Positions 28,879 through 38,161 of a stretch of DNA of 64,000 nt are shown piece after piece. The translations under genes and the position numbers were made by a program. Origin of the DNA: Saccharospirillum sp. (GTDB lineage Bacteria > Pseudomonadota > Gammaproteobacteria > Pseudomonadales > Natronospirillaceae); the NCBI GenBank assembly GCA_018402545.1, contig JAGYIL010000001.1, positions 124,001 to 188,000 on the forward strand. The letters are read 5' to 3'. Every line of letters begins with the position of its first letter. Positions within the stretch are counted from its first letter, which is position 1. The notes below the pieces were generated by a model. The model was not told where the DNA came from, searched no databases, and saw nothing but the letters and a program-made list of their open reading frames with translations.

Positions 28879-30060
28879 ATGATGAAAAAAACACTGATTC
28901 TGGCCATGTCTGTGGCCGCCATGACCACCGCAGGCTCCGCACTGGCCCTCGAAGAAGGCGAACTGCTGGTCTGGATTAACGCCGACAAAGGCTACAATGG
29001 ACTGCAAGCCGTAGGCGACCGCCTCGAAGCAGAACTGGGCATACCGGTCACCGTAGAAACACCGGATGCCGTGACCGAAAAATTCCAGAAAGAAGCCGCC
29101 ATCGGCCAGGGCCCCGACATCTTCATCTGGGCCCACGACCGCATTGGTGACTGGGCCAAATCAGGCCTGCTGGCCCCGGTTGAACCCGGCCGCGACGTCC
29201 GCAATGCGCTGGACGATTCCTTCTGGGGCGCCGTCACCTACAACGGCACCACCTACGGCTACCCCATGTCGGTTGAAGGCCCCACCCAGATCTGCAACGC
29301 CGACATCGTTGATGCCCCGTTTGCCTCCTGGGAAGATGTCCGCGCCGCCGCGCCCGGCCTGGCTGAAGACGGCATAGCCCCGCTGCTGTACTGGTACAAC
29401 AACGCCTACTTCAACTACGGCGTCATGACCGTAAAAGGCGGCTACGCCTTCGAACAGATTAACGGCCAATACAACGCCAAGAAAACCGGCATCAACCAGC
29501 CAGGCTCCATCGAAGCTATGGGCATGATCCGTGATTTGATTGAAGACGACGTCATGCCCGAAGGCGTCGACTACGGCGTATTCGATGCCGCCTTCAAAAA
29601 CGGCGAAGTCGCCTGCGTGATCAACGGCCCCTGGGCCTGGGGTGACTACGAGCAAGCCGGCATCGACATTCTGGTCGGCCCCTACCCAACACTCGATGGC
29701 GAAGCAGGCCAGGGTTTCACCGGCGTACTCTCCGCCACCATAAACGCCGCCTCCCCGAACAAAGACCTGGCGATCGAATTCATCGAAAACTACCTGCTGA
29801 CGCAGGAAGGCCTGGAAACCGTAAACGACGACCGCGCCCTGGGTGCCGTTACCCACAAAGCCTTCATGGCCGAATTGTCGCAGGATAACCAGACCCTGGC
29901 CGATGCCTACGCCATCTGGCAAGCCGGTGAACCCATGCCGAACATCCCCGAGATGGGCGCCTTCTGGAGCAACACCGAAGCCGCACTGACCGCCATTGTT
30001 CAGGGGCGCCAGGAAGCCGGCCCGGCGTTGAACGATGCCGCCGCGCGCATTGTTCAGTAA
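28879..30060 (+). CDS. malE: Maltose/maltodextrin ABC transporter binding protein
   Basis: Periplasmic maltose-binding protein that delivers maltodextrins to MalFGK. 393 aa; the open frame runs upstream but the ATG at 28879 follows AGGAAGGAAG and starts a clear signal peptide cleaved after SALA. The mature start EEGELLVWINADKGYNGL and the segment GPDIFIWAHDRIGDWA are typical of E. coli-type MalE, as is NGPWAWGDYEQAGIDILVGP. First gene of the cluster malE-malF-malG; a terminator-like hairpin lies behind it. Confidence 0.96.
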   Translation: MMKKTLILAMSVAAMTTAGSALALEEGELLVWINADKGYNGLQAVGDRLEAELGIPVTVETPDAVTEKFQKEAAIGQGPDIFIWAHDRIGDWAKSGLLAPVEPGRDVRNALDDSFWGAVTYNGTTYGYPMSVEGPTQICNADIVDAPFASWEDVRAAAPGLAEDGIAPLLYWYNNAYFNYGVMTVKGGYAFEQINGQYNAKKTGINQPGSIEAMGMIRDLIEDDVMPEGVDYGVFDAAFKNGEVACVINGPWAWGDYEQAGIDILVGPYPTLDGEAGQGFTGVLSATINAASPNKDLAIEFIENYLLTQEGLETVNDDRALGAVTHKAFMAELSQDNQTLADAYAIWQAGEPMPNIPEMGAFWSNTEAALTAIVQGRQEAGPALNDAAARIVQ

Positions 30061-30108
30061 CCAGTCCCACAAGGGTTAGCTCTCACACTGACCCTTGCAC
30101 CCAACCAA

Positions 30109-30221
30109 GTGTCGGGTGCTGGGTATACCTGTCCGGGGAAGTCCGCAACATGGATGTTGCGGTCTAGGCCCCAGGGACGGGTTCACGCCGACCCCGGAGA
30201 GGTATACCCAGTGCCCGACAC
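30109..30221 (+). repeat. Structured intergenic element, type A, copy 7 (113 bp), inside the mal cluster
   Basis: Arms GTGTCGGGTGCTGGGTATAC and complement; hairpin 1 CCGCAACATGGATGTTGCGG; core CTAGGCCCCAGGGACGGG; TTCACGCCGACCCC. It lies between malE and malF, so it would be part of a malEFG transcript. Confidence 0.9.
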
Positions 30222-30278
30222 GGACCAAAGGCACCAAAGCAGAGCTGACCACCAAAGCAAGTGGTGTTGAAAGTTTTC

Positions 30279-30315
30279 AGAGCTTATTGCCAGTGCCGGG
30301 ATAAGCTCTTTTTTT
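30279..30315 (+). terminator. Intrinsic terminator or attenuator between malE and malF
   Basis: AGAGCTTAT and ATAAGCTCT pair perfectly around a 13-base loop, followed by T7. It can make the binding protein more abundant than the permease subunits, the usual need for malE. Confidence 0.85.
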
Positions 30316-30356
30316 GAACCAAATCCCGACCGAATTCAAACGAGGCCGTACCCCCC

Positions 30357-31943
30357 ATGGCAAACCCAAACGCCATCCCCATGGTTCCGCAGTCCGCCGC
30401 TCAAGGTGGCTGGAAACTCTGGCTGCAGCGCGGCATCGTTAGCGCCATCTCCCTATTTTTCATGTACATCGTTTTGGTGATGTACAGCCAGGGCGAGCCG
30501 CTGTTTGCCGTGGTTACCTTGCTGTTCACCACGGCCTTCGCCTACATATTTTTGTTCGACCGCGCCTACGTATGGCGCTACGTATTCTCCGGCCTGGCCG
30601 GCATGATGCTGTTTATCGTGTTCCCGATTCTGTACACCCTGGGCATTGGCTTCACCAACTATTCCAACCTGCACCTCATCAGCTTTGAACAGGCCCAGTC
30701 CTATTTCCTGAACCAGACCTACGCCGCCGAAGACGGCGCCAATTACGACCTGGTGCTGTATGAAGACGGCACCGACTACCGCATTACCGTCGAAAACGAA
30801 AACACCGGCGACACCTATGTGGCCACCGACTCTGTGCCGATGACGCACACCGAACAAATCACCCTGGAACTCGAAGCCAGCGGCCCTTTAGACTCAACGC
30901 TGGCCAACCTGCAACCCGCCCCGCGCAACGCCGCCATTCTGCTGCGCAGCGAACTCGATCGGGTGATGCTGGTATTGCCCGATGGCACCGAGCTGATGAA
31001 ATCCCGCCTTACTCAGTTCTCCACCACCTACCCGCTGTATGAACTTAACGACAATGGCAACCTAGTTAATCAGCAAGACGGCAGCGTCATTAGCCCCAAC
31101 TTCGAAGCCGGTTACTTTGAAGACGAAAACGGCCAGCGCCTGAACCCCGGCTTCACCGTGAACGTGGGGTTCGACAACATCAAACGCGTACTCACCGACA
31201 AAGGCATGTTCGACCCCTTCGTGCAGATCTTCACCTGGACGATGCTGTTCTCCGCCTTCACCGTGGTCGCCACCTTCATCATCGGCGTGACGCTGGCTTC
31301 GCTGGTGCAGTGGGAACCGATACGCGGCCGGGCGCTTTACCAGCTGTTGCTGATTTTGCCTTACGCACTGCCCAGCTTTATCTCCATCATGATTTTCAAG
31401 GCACTGTTCAACCAGAACTTCGGGGAGATCAACTTCATTCTCGAAAGCCTGTTCGGCATCGCCCCGAACTGGAATTCCAACCCCAACACCACCCGCGCCA
31501 TGATTTTGTTTGTGAACACCTGGCTCGGTTACCCCTACATGTTCATTCTGTGCCTGGGCATGCTGCAATCCATCCCGAAAGACTTGTACGAAGCCTCCGG
31601 GCTTGAAGGCTCGGGCATGTTCAACAACTTTTTCCGCATTACATTGCCGCTGATTCTGAAGCCACTGCTGCCGTTGCTGATCGCCTCCTTCGCGTTCAAC
31701 TTCAACAACTTCGTGCTGATTGAACTGCTGACCAAGGGCGGGCCCATCATCATCGGCTCCAACCCCCAGGCCGGTGAGACCGACCTGCTGGTGAACTACG
31801 CCTACCGCCTCGCGTTCCGGGGCGACACGCAAGACTTCGCACTGGCCTCGACCATCTCGACCTTCATTTTCATGATCGTCGCGGTCATCGCCTTCCTGTA
31901 TTTAAAAGTCGCCAAAGTCGAAGTCGGCGTTAAAAAACACTGA
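30357..31943 (+). CDS. malF: Maltose ABC transporter permease MalF
   Basis: Inner-membrane subunit of the maltose importer, 528 aa (E. coli 514). Several N-terminal membrane helices are followed by the large periplasmic P2 domain (about residues 110-280) that contacts MalE, then the permease core with the EAA loop [20 protein letters not shown] that docks the ATPase. Starts 42 bp after the malE terminator and is followed after 10 bp by malG. Confidence 0.96.
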   Translation: MANPNAIPMVPQSAAQGGWKLWLQRGIVSAISLFFMYIVLVMYSQGEPLFAVVTLLFTTAFAYIFLFDRAYVWRYVFSGLAGMMLFIVFPILYTLGIGFTNYSNLHLISFEQAQSYFLNQTYAAEDGANYDLVLYEDGTDYRITVENENTGDTYVATDSVPMTHTEQITLELEASGPLDSTLANLQPAPRNAAILLRSELDRVMLVLPDGTELMKSRLTQFSTTYPLYELNDNGNLVNQQDGSVISPNFEAGYFEDENGQRLNPGFTVNVGFDNIKRVLTDKGMFDPFVQIFTWTMLFSAFTVVATFIIGVTLASLVQWEPIRGRALYQLLLILPYALPSFISIMIFKALFNQNFGEINFILESLFGIAPNWNSNPNTTRAMILFVNTWLGYPYMFILCLGMLQSIPKDLYEASGLEGSGMFNNFFRITLPLILKPLLPLLIASFAFNFNNFVLIELLTKGGPIIIGSNPQAGETDLLVNYAYRLAFRGDTQDFALASTISTFIFMIVAVIAFLYLKVAKVEVGVKKH

Positions 31944-31953
31944 GGAGAGCCGC

Positions 31954-33180
31954 ATGATTAAAACCCGGGAACACAAGGCACGCGTCATCGGCGCTCACCT
32001 GGTGCTGATCGTCTTTCTCGCCTTCGTGATTTATCCGCTGGCGTATCTGGTCTCGGTCTCGTTCCGCACCGGTCATACCCTGGTCGATACCATTATTCCC
32101 AGCAACCCGACGCTGGAGCACTGGTACCTGGCGTTCGAGCAACCCTACGTGGGCATGAACCCGCAGAAGAAAGACCTCGATGGCGTCGACTCTGTTACCT
32201 TCAATAACGCGCTCGGCGACGTAACCTTCAACGCCGATGGTAGTTGGACGCTGACGGCCGCTCCCAGAGTAGAAGCCGAGTACTTCCCGCTGCGCTCCTA
32301 CCTGAGCATTGGCTTTCTGGACCGGGTAGGGCGCGTGGTATCGAGCACCGAGCCCGTGCAGTTGGTGCTCGACCAGGCCGACCAGGCCAACCGCTACGGT
32401 GACGACGTTGTGTTTATTGCTGCCGACGGCCAGGCCAGCGGCCAGCTCACCATGCCCGAGCGACCGGCGGACGCCACCCGCACCACGGTGCAATACGGCA
32501 ACGCCTACGTCTCCAAACCGACCTTCCCGGTGCTGAGCTGGCTGATGAACACCATTAAGGTAGCGGGCATCAGCGCCATGCTGATCCTGCTGCTTTCCAC
32601 CACCAGCGCTTACGCCTTCGGGCGGTTGCCGTTCAAGGGCAAGGGGCCCATGCTCAAATCCCTGCTGGTGATTCAGATGTTCCCCAACACCCTGTTCCTG
32701 GTCGCGCTCTACCTGCTGTTCGACAAACTGGGCGGCTTCGTCGACTTCCTGGCGCTGAACACCCATTCCGCGCTGATCATCGGCTACATGGGCGGCCTGG
32801 CGCTGAACATCTTTATGGTGATTGGCTATTTCGACACCATCGACCCGGCCATGGAGGAGTCGGCCGCGATAGACGGCGCCACCCCGTTCCAGACCTTCTA
32901 CAAGATCCTGCTGCCGCTGAGCGTACCGATACTGGCGGTGGTGTTCATACTGGCGTTCATCGGCTTCGTGAACGAATTCCCGCTTGCCTCGGTGATCATC
33001 AGCGACCTCGATAAGATGACCCTGGCCGTCGGCGCCCAGCAATACATACAAGACCAAAGCCAGCTCTGGGGCGACTTCGCCGCGGCCGCCGTGCTTTCCG
33101 GCGTACCCATCACCATCGTCTTCCTGATTGCCCAGCGCTTCCTGGTCGGCGGCCTCACCTCCGGCGGGGTAAAAGGCTAG
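31954..33180 (+). CDS. malG: Maltose ABC transporter permease MalG, enlarged periplasmic loop
   Basis: Second permease subunit. At 408 aa it is about 110 residues longer than E. coli MalG (296). The extra length lies in the first periplasmic loop, about residues 60-185 ([38 protein letters not shown]), while the permease core and the EAA loop [20 protein letters not shown] are normal. Good ribosome site GAGGAG before the ATG. No malK follows; the ATPase must be encoded elsewhere. Confidence 0.95.
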   Translation: MIKTREHKARVIGAHLVLIVFLAFVIYPLAYLVSVSFRTGHTLVDTIIPSNPTLEHWYLAFEQPYVGMNPQKKDLDGVDSVTFNNALGDVTFNADGSWTLTAAPRVEAEYFPLRSYLSIGFLDRVGRVVSSTEPVQLVLDQADQANRYGDDVVFIAADGQASGQLTMPERPADATRTTVQYGNAYVSKPTFPVLSWLMNTIKVAGISAMLILLLSTTSAYAFGRLPFKGKGPMLKSLLVIQMFPNTLFLVALYLLFDKLGGFVDFLALNTHSALIIGYMGGLALNIFMVIGYFDTIDPAMEESAAIDGATPFQTFYKILLPLSVPILAVVFILAFIGFVNEFPLASVIISDLDKMTLAVGAQQYIQDQSQLWGDFAAAAVLSGVPITIVFLIAQRFLVGGLTSGGVKG

Positions 33181-33225
33181 CCGCCCCACACGCCCGCGCC
33201 GGACGCACCGTTCGGCGGCAGGGCA

Positions 33226-33247
33226 GGCCCGGGTTAGTAACCGGGCC
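33226..33247 (+). terminator. GC-rich hairpin after malG
   Basis: GGCCCGG and CCGGGCC pair around GTTAGTAA, followed by only three Ts; a weak terminator or RNA-stabilising stem at the end of the mal cluster. Confidence 0.55.
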
Positions 33248-33305
33248 CATTTCCCGCTAAAGTAGAGACAACTTCATTCGCAACCGCAGAACGGGAGCAG
33301 TTTCT

Positions 33306-33965
33306 ATGTATCAACACCAGTGGGTTTCCGGCGAATCGATCTTACTGCCCATGGGCAAAGCCGTGTGCGTGGGCCGCAACTACGCCGACCACGCCAAAGA
33401 ACTGGGCAACGCCGTACCTGAATCCCCCTTACTGTTCATCAAACCCGCCAGCGCCTGCGTAACCCTGGGCGAGAGCATCAGCCTGCCACGCCCCAACCTG
33501 CATTTCGAAACCGAACTGGCCCTGCTAATAGGCGCCCAACTCTCGGCCGAACACTCCGAAAACCCCATGGCCGCGGTAACCGCCGTAACCCTGGCGCTAG
33601 ACCTGACCGACCGCACCCAGCAAGACGAACTCAAAAAGAAAGGCCACCCCTGGGAACGCGCCAAAGCCTTTGATGGCTCCTTGCCACTGGGTAGCTGGCT
33701 ACCGGTAAACCAGATGCCCGAAAACCTGAGCGACTGGGGCTATACCCTGGAACTGAATGGCAAACCGCAGCAGCATGGCCGTGTTGAAAACATGTTGTTC
33801 AGCATTCCGGATTTGCTGGCCGAGATTGTGAAAGACTTCCGGCTGGAGCCGGGCGATGTGGTGCTGACCGGCACGCCAGCGGGTGTGGGTAAGTTGGCTT
33901 CTGGCGATAAGCTGGACCTGGCGATTGAAGGGACTGAGTGGAAGCAGAGTAGTGAGGTGGAGTGA
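33306..33965 (+). CDS. Fumarylacetoacetate hydrolase family protein
   Basis: 219-aa enzyme of the FAH superfamily, same length as E. coli YcgM. Motifs: KAVCVGRNYADHAKELGN, metal ligands in LHFETELALLIG, DLTDRTQQDELKKKGHPWER and VVLTGTPAGVGKLASGD near the end. Such short forms act on acylpyruvates or oxaloacetate; the substrate here is not certain. Single gene at the edge of the accessory region. Confidence 0.92.
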   Translation: MYQHQWVSGESILLPMGKAVCVGRNYADHAKELGNAVPESPLLFIKPASACVTLGESISLPRPNLHFETELALLIGAQLSAEHSENPMAAVTAVTLALDLTDRTQQDELKKKGHPWERAKAFDGSLPLGSWLPVNQMPENLSDWGYTLELNGKPQQHGRVENMLFSIPDLLAEIVKDFRLEPGDVVLTGTPAGVGKLASGDKLDLAIEGTEWKQSSEVE

Positions 33966-34009
33966 GGGCATGGCCCTCACCAAACCATAAACCACCATTC
34001 CCAATTCCG

Positions 34010-34177
34010 TTCGCCCTGAGCCCGTCGAAGGGCCTTGGGGCCCACAACAAACCACCGAACCCATCCCAGCCCCGTTTCCGCACCAAGCACTTCGTAGGAG
34101 GCCAGTCCCCTGGGCGACAGGAAACATAACAAACCACAGACACCTCCCCCCGCTCGTCCTGAGCCCGTCGAAGGGCC
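34010..34177. repeat. Two CCTGAGCCCGTCGAAGGGCC palindromes flanking a single REP
   Basis: 34010-34034 and 34154-34177 carry the widely distributed small palindrome around GAGCCCGTCGAAGGGC, each followed by the same TTGGGG...ACAAACCACCGAA tail of about 25 bp. Between them, at about 34095-34123, is one half of the window's REP pair (GTAGGAGGCCAGTCCCC). The 20-bp palindrome is known from many unrelated bacterial genomes. Confidence 0.75.
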
Positions 34178-34731
34178 TTGGGGACCAAAACAAACCACCG
34201 AAATCCCAAAAACCGGACACATCCGCCACCCCTGAAAGAAAAATTCTTGCCAACTGAATCACAGAGTGCCATGGTGTTTAAATAACTTGTTTTGCTGTGG
34301 AGTGCTATGTAACCGGCCGGGCGGTAGCGAGTCTGAACCGCAACCTTATGGCTGCAAATTTCTCAATTTATTAAGGCAAACATGCCTATAGAAATTGACT
34401 GTTTAGCCAGTTTCCCACTGATATGACGCTATGTTTACTGAATAAGTCCCAAGTGGGATTGGTTTTTTCTGAATCTGTAGATGGGAGTTTCATCACATTT
34501 AATGCTCCTTAAGCGACGCATATCCCGGGAGTTATCCGGAATATGTGTCGCTAGAGACGCTGATATCGGTGATAGTCGTCTGAAACGACGGTTTTTCTGG
34601 TTTTGATATGTGAGTGTTTAATAGATGGATGATGGCCTTAGGCCCTTCATTACGGGGTATCAGCGGCTTGGCATGGACTGTTTTTAGTCAAGTTTGGCGG
34701 GATCAGCGGCGAAAGTGACGATGAACAAACT
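34178..34731. other. Non-coding boundary between core genome and cassette array
   Basis: No convincing gene on either strand. A long hairpin AGCGACGCATAT.../...ATATGTGTCGCT lies at about 34513-34552 (17-bp arms, two mismatches). No integrase gene or recognisable integrase fragment is seen here, although this is where an intI gene and its cassette promoter would be expected. GC content drops from here on. Confidence 0.5.
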
Positions 34732-34738
34732 GTTAGAA
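34732..34738 (+). other. Possible attI-type junction at the start of the cassette array
   Basis: GTTAGAA preceded by GAACAAACT resembles the end of class 1 attI (AAACAAAGTTAGGC). It is complementary at six of seven bases to the R'' box ATCTAAC at 35333-35339, as expected if the first cassette starts at 34733. Evidence is modest. Confidence 0.4.
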
Positions 34739-34747
34739 GGAAACACA

Positions 34748-35338
34748 TTGATAGAACAAGCCTTCAAGTTATTTGGGAAGCACTCTTTTTCAAATGCAAT
34801 TTTTTATAGCAATGAGAATTGCCTGAGATTTGAGTTGGCAGAAGGTGGCTCACGAACAAATCAGTTTGTTACCGCACTAATCAAAGCTAGAGAGATACTT
34901 GATGAACTATTTTCTAGTATCGATAAGGTGTCAGTCTGTATTGCTTTTTCTGGAGAGCGATACATAGAAAGTAAGTCTCAATTCAGAGAGTTAAAAGACT
35001 TAGGGATTCAGATTCCTAAAAATAGATTCATGATTAGAGAATGGGTCGAAGATGATGAATGGCACAGAAACTATCTAGTCTTTGATATAGACATCGCTGA
35101 TATTGAACGTTTTTTATTTGGTAAGATCGGAACTGAATTGGGCATATCACCTAGTTTTTGGTTTGATATTTACTTCTACAATACTGAGCTAGGTGTGTTG
35201 GCACACCCATATGATGACCGGGGAATGGATATTGTAGGTCCAAATAAGAATCTACTTAAGAAGACGTATGATAGAAGGAAACATTGGCTGTTAGACTACG
35301 ACATGAATCGTATGGAGAGCTGGTTTGACTCCATCTAA
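34748..35338 (+). CDS. DUF3885 family protein (first cassette gene)
   Basis: About 196 aa. The C-terminal part has the DUF3885 features WFDIYFYNTELG, HPYDDRGMDIVG and HWLLDYDMNRM. Function unknown; DUF3885 proteins are often carried near polymorphic toxins or on mobile DNA. I use the TTG at 34748 because AAGGA precedes it by six bases and it lies inside the cassette; ATG at 34721 is in frame but would start before the proposed cassette junction. The stop codon overlaps the R'' box of the following attC. Confidence 0.75.
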   Translation: MIEQAFKLFGKHSFSNAIFYSNENCLRFELAEGGSRTNQFVTALIKAREILDELFSSIDKVSVCIAFSGERYIESKSQFRELKDLGIQIPKNRFMIREWVEDDEWHRNYLVFDIDIADIERFLFGKIGTELGISPSFWFDIYFYNTELGVLAHPYDDRGMDIVGPNKNLLKKTYDRRKHWLLDYDMNRMESWFDSI

Positions 35339-35437
35339 CAAACCTGTGAACCACAGGCCAGACAACCTTGCTACGCAAGCTGGCCTTGGGCTCATCTTCG
35401 CTGGCGCTCAAATTCGCCGGTTACAGAAACGTTATGT
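35333..35437 (+). other. Integron attC site 1 (105 bp)
   Basis: R'' ATCTAAC at 35333, R' GTTATGT at 35431. L'' CTGTGAACC and L' GGTTACAG pair with an unpaired base as in folded attC sites, and the central part forms an imperfect hairpin (CCAGACAACC with GGCTCATCTT region weakly; GGCCAG/CTGGCC well). Confidence 0.8.
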
Positions 35438-35447
35438 CAGAAATCAT

Positions 35448-35960
35448 ATGAAGAAATTGACCGCTTTATTGCTGAGTATTTTTATGTCAGATGCAAACGC
35501 AGATGAGCAATGGATAGCTCAAATCACAGAAGCACACAATTTCCTGTCAGAGCGTCAAAACGTTTTGATGGAGGAATATAAGTTGGGAGAACATGAACGT
35601 TTCGATTGGGACCAAGATACGAGTTCACTGGTTTTTTCCAACGATGGCGTCCCCGCTGTCGTGGCTAACGTTCAGTTCGTAGGGTCAATTTCAACCGTAT
35701 CCAATACTTGGCTGTGGTCCTGGGCCAACCCTTCAATTGTCGATGAAGCCAAAGATCAAATGTACCGAGTGAAGAGCTTTGGCGAAAAGCACGGCTACGA
35801 TGCGCTAACCGTTGATAAATGGGAAGGTGATGAGGTTGATGGTTGGGAAATGACCTCAATGGCAGCTTTTGTGTTGAACGCCAAAGGGGCTTATCGAACC
35901 AGTGTTGATAATGGATTCACCTACATGGTCATCACAGACATCGAGTGGGTGCAAAACTAG
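35448..35960 (+). CDS. Exported DUF6882-like protein (second cassette gene)
   Basis: 170 aa. A short signal peptide ends SDANA before DEQ. The WLWSWANPS segment followed by a helical EAKDQMYRVKSFGEKHG and ending in DIEWVQ fits the DUF6882 family. Function unknown. ATG at 35448 is chosen because it gives the signal peptide and lies just inside the cassette. The TAG is directly followed by the R'' box of attC 2. Confidence 0.75.
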   Translation: MKKLTALLLSIFMSDANADEQWIAQITEAHNFLSERQNVLMEEYKLGEHERFDWDQDTSSLVFSNDGVPAVVANVQFVGSISTVSNTWLWSWANPSIVDEAKDQMYRVKSFGEKHGYDALTVDKWEGDEVDGWEMTSMAAFVLNAKGAYRTSVDNGFTYMVITDIEWVQN

Positions 35961-36038
35961 ACATAACCAGGGGCTGCAGCGGACCGTTTTTCCGGCGCGG
36001 TGCGCCTCCAAACCGGCCGCTGAGCCCAGGCGTTAAGT
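35961..36038 (+). other. Integron attC site 2 (78 bp)
   Basis: R'' ACATAAC at 35961-35967 is the exact complement of the R' remnant GTTATGT that starts the second cassette (35431). R' GTTAAGT at 36032-36038. The stem GGGCTGCAGCGG / CCGCTGAGCCC has the extra unpaired bases typical of attC. Confidence 0.88.
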
Positions 36039-36051
36039 TCTAGGAGGTCGA

Positions 36052-36609
36052 ATGCTTAGAGAGTGGGAAAAACTAGTATTTAAAGACCCTGCTAAGACAT
36101 TGCCTAGATATCGAGCAGTTCAAGAAACAGTTTCTATATCTAACGTAAATACGAAATTGGGAAACTTAAGAACTAATAGTCTGAAACCCGAGAAAGAAGC
36201 ATGGCACCTAGCACTATTTTCATATCTGATTTCTAATGCGTTGAATATTCAGGTCTTCTACTCTGAAGTTGAAAGTTCAGATTATGATGGTGTGTGTATG
36301 TGGGTGAACGATGAAACACAGAACTTTGCACCCATACATTTGAAAGAACTAGTGCCTAGTGACCTGAATCCAAGTAGCTCTGTTCAGAAGATAGTTTCAG
36401 GCTTAAAGAAATATAAAGATTCGAAGGATTTAATTGTCGCTGTGAAATTGACAAGAAATTTCACATTAAAGATTGAAGACCTTGACCTTACTGGAATAAA
36501 TATTAAACAGCTATGGCTGTTTGGAGCTATAGATCCTGCGCAAAGTGGCTGGATGTTATATTGTGATATACTTGAAGCACCAAAACTATATAGAGTGGAT
36601 ATGGCATGA
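36052..36609 (+). CDS. Hypothetical protein (third cassette gene)
   Basis: 185 aa, AT-rich coding, no signal peptide or membrane segment, ribosome site TAGGAGG eight bases before the ATG. I do not recognise it. It starts 14 bp after an R' box, as cassette genes do. The IS30 element begins about 16 bp after its stop codon and separates it from its attC. Confidence 0.75.
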   Translation: MLREWEKLVFKDPAKTLPRYRAVQETVSISNVNTKLGNLRTNSLKPEKEAWHLALFSYLISNALNIQVFYSEVESSDYDGVCMWVNDETQNFAPIHLKELVPSDLNPSSSVQKIVSGLKKYKDSKDLIVAVKLTRNFTLKIEDLDLTGINIKQLWLFGAIDPAQSGWMLYCDILEAPKLYRVDMA

Positions 36610-36624
36610 ACCTAGTATCAAGCT

Positions 36625-37681
36625 TGAACCGCGACAATAATTATCGGCCATAGTACATATCCTCTGGGGTTTTGTAGTTGAAGCGTTTTCTGGGCCGAGA
36701 GTTCAGGCGATCAGCGATGTCATCGCATTGTTGCTGTGTCAGCTCTGCCATACTGGTGCCTTTAGGTAGATACTGGCGGATAAGACCGTTGAGATTCTCG
36801 TTGCTTCCTCTCTCCCAGGAATGAAACGGGTTCGCGAAGTAGAATCGGACGTTTGCGCTTCGTTCAATTTCTTTGTACTGGTGGAACTCAGTGCCGTTGT
36901 CAGCAGTGATAGTTTTGAAAGATAAAGGATCCCTGCCGATCAGTCGTTTCGTTTTTTTGTTCAGCGACTTGGTGCTTCGATCTCGCAGCTTTCCAATCAT
37001 AACGAACCCGGTTTTTCGCTCATTGATTGTTACGATGCAATCTTTCGAGCCACGGCCCATGACCGTGTCGATTTCCCAATGCCCCTTGTATTTGCGGGTT
37101 TCGACGCTGTCGGGACGTTCGGAGATATGCCGCTTGTTGGCTAGCCGACCCCTGCTGTCATAGGCTTTATAGCGCTTTCGACGTTGTTTGAGCGACTGGC
37201 GAAGATGAGTCCATAGCGAGCCACCATTGGCCTTATCTCGCCAGATGTACTGGTAAATTGTTTCGTGGGAGATTGGTTGGAGTCCGTTCATCTTCAAAAA
37301 ACCCGTAATCTGCTCAGGACTCCATTTTTGCCGCAAATAGTATCGGACAAGCTTGAAATCTTGCTCGTCATAGTGTCGATTGCGTCGTGATCGACTCCGC
37401 CGTCCTCGGGTACGGCTGTCGGCCTTCGTGGGCCTATAAGCACCATCTGTCCTATGGCAACTATTGCGCTCAAACTCCCGATATATGGTACTTCGATGTC
37501 GGCCCATTTGACTGGCAACCTCGGCGTAACTTACGCCTTGCCAACGAAGGTGCGATATCAGTACCCTGTCTTCCAGGGTGAGCTGTCAATAAGTGGTCAT
37601 CGTTTATCTCTCTTTGGTCGGAAAGAAAAACGGCCATTTTGGCAGCTCACCCGCTTATTTGTCGAAACTGTCGCACTCAGT
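36625..37681 (-). mobile_element. IS30-family insertion sequence in the third cassette
   Basis: About 1.06 kb between a left end near GCGACA (36631) and a right end near TGTCGC (37670-37675), inverted. It contains an IS30-type transposase gene. The exact ends and target duplication cannot be fixed by eye. It interrupts the cassette between gene and attC. Confidence 0.75.
36641..37600 (-). pseudogene. IS30-family transposase with an early in-frame stop
   Basis: DDE transposase of the IS30 family. The catalytic core is intact: HWEIDTVMGRGSKD (first Asp), TADNGTEFHQYKEIE (second Asp) and SWERGSNENLNGLIRQY (Glu). The natural start appears to be ATG at 37600 (MTTY), but codon five is TGA (37586-37588), followed in frame by QLTLEDRVLISHLRWQG and the helix-turn-helix. 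The first ATG after the stop is 37507, which removes about 30 residues of the DNA-binding domain. So the gene is probably inactive, unless an unusual start is used or the base is a sequencing error. Confidence 0.7.
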
Positions 37682-37696
37682 ATATGAATTCGGCGA

Positions 37697-37751
37697 ACTT
37701 AACAAGTACGGGCTTGGGACTCGTACCTCGCCCCAGCCGTAAACGTTATGA
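37697..37751 (+). other. Integron attC site 3 (55 bp)
   Basis: R'' ACTTAAC at 37697-37703 is the exact complement of GTTAAGT that starts the third cassette at 36032. R' GTTATGA at 37745-37751. Stem ACGGGCTTGGG / GCCCCAGCCGT has unpaired bases. It is the attC of the cassette disrupted by the IS30 element. Confidence 0.85.
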
Positions 37752-37990
37752 AGTGCAAGGAGTACGCATTGGACAAGTTTGAGGCTGTCAGACTGTATTA
37801 TCTTGCCAGCAACTTTTGGCAGCTTACGCTCAATGTCGGTTCCGAATTAATCAAGCGTGGAAACCCAGGCTCGCTGATGAGAAGTGGCTGGGATGCTCCG
37901 TCTGAAGAAGAGATGGAGGAGGAGTTGAGATGGTCCGATTTACATATCATCGAACCAACGCTGTTCAATTTCTACCAAGAAGGCTACTAG
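37748..37990 (+). CDS. Small hypothetical protein (fourth cassette gene)
   Basis: 80 aa, acidic C-terminal half (SEEEMEEELRWSDLHI). The ATG overlaps the R' box. No attC follows: the stop codon is fused to a dispersed element (see 37988), so this cassette lost its site and ends the array. Confidence 0.6.
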   Translation: MKCKEYALDKFEAVRLYYLASNFWQLTLNVGSELIKRGNPGSLMRSGWDAPSEEEMEEELRWSDLHIIEPTLFNFYQEGY

Positions 37991-38060
37991 GACATGCACT
38001 CTAGCCGGCTATCGTAAAGGCGGCTACCATAGGCTATTGCTATAGGTTGAAATGGGGGGC
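37988..38060 (+). repeat. Dispersed accessory element, copy a
   Basis: TAGGACATGCACTCTAGCCG followed by GGCTATCG and CATAGGCTATTGCTATAGG. Same family as copies at 44693, 47647, 48057, 52722, 58854, 59678 and 63100. Confidence 0.6.
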
Positions 38061-38161
38061 CGGTCAGTATCGACATGCAGTAGTTCTCTTTGAGCATCCA
38101 AAATCAGGTTTGAAGCGTAGCTATGGGTTAGATCGTTAATCCGTTGTACAAGAGATACGCT

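Noticed and set aside
29161-30072. 303-codon open frame on the minus strand
   Set aside because: Antisense shadow of malE; malE has signal peptide and family motifs.
34178-34731. Integron integrase gene or fragment
   Set aside because: No open frame of useful length and no recognisable tyrosine recombinase motif on either strand.
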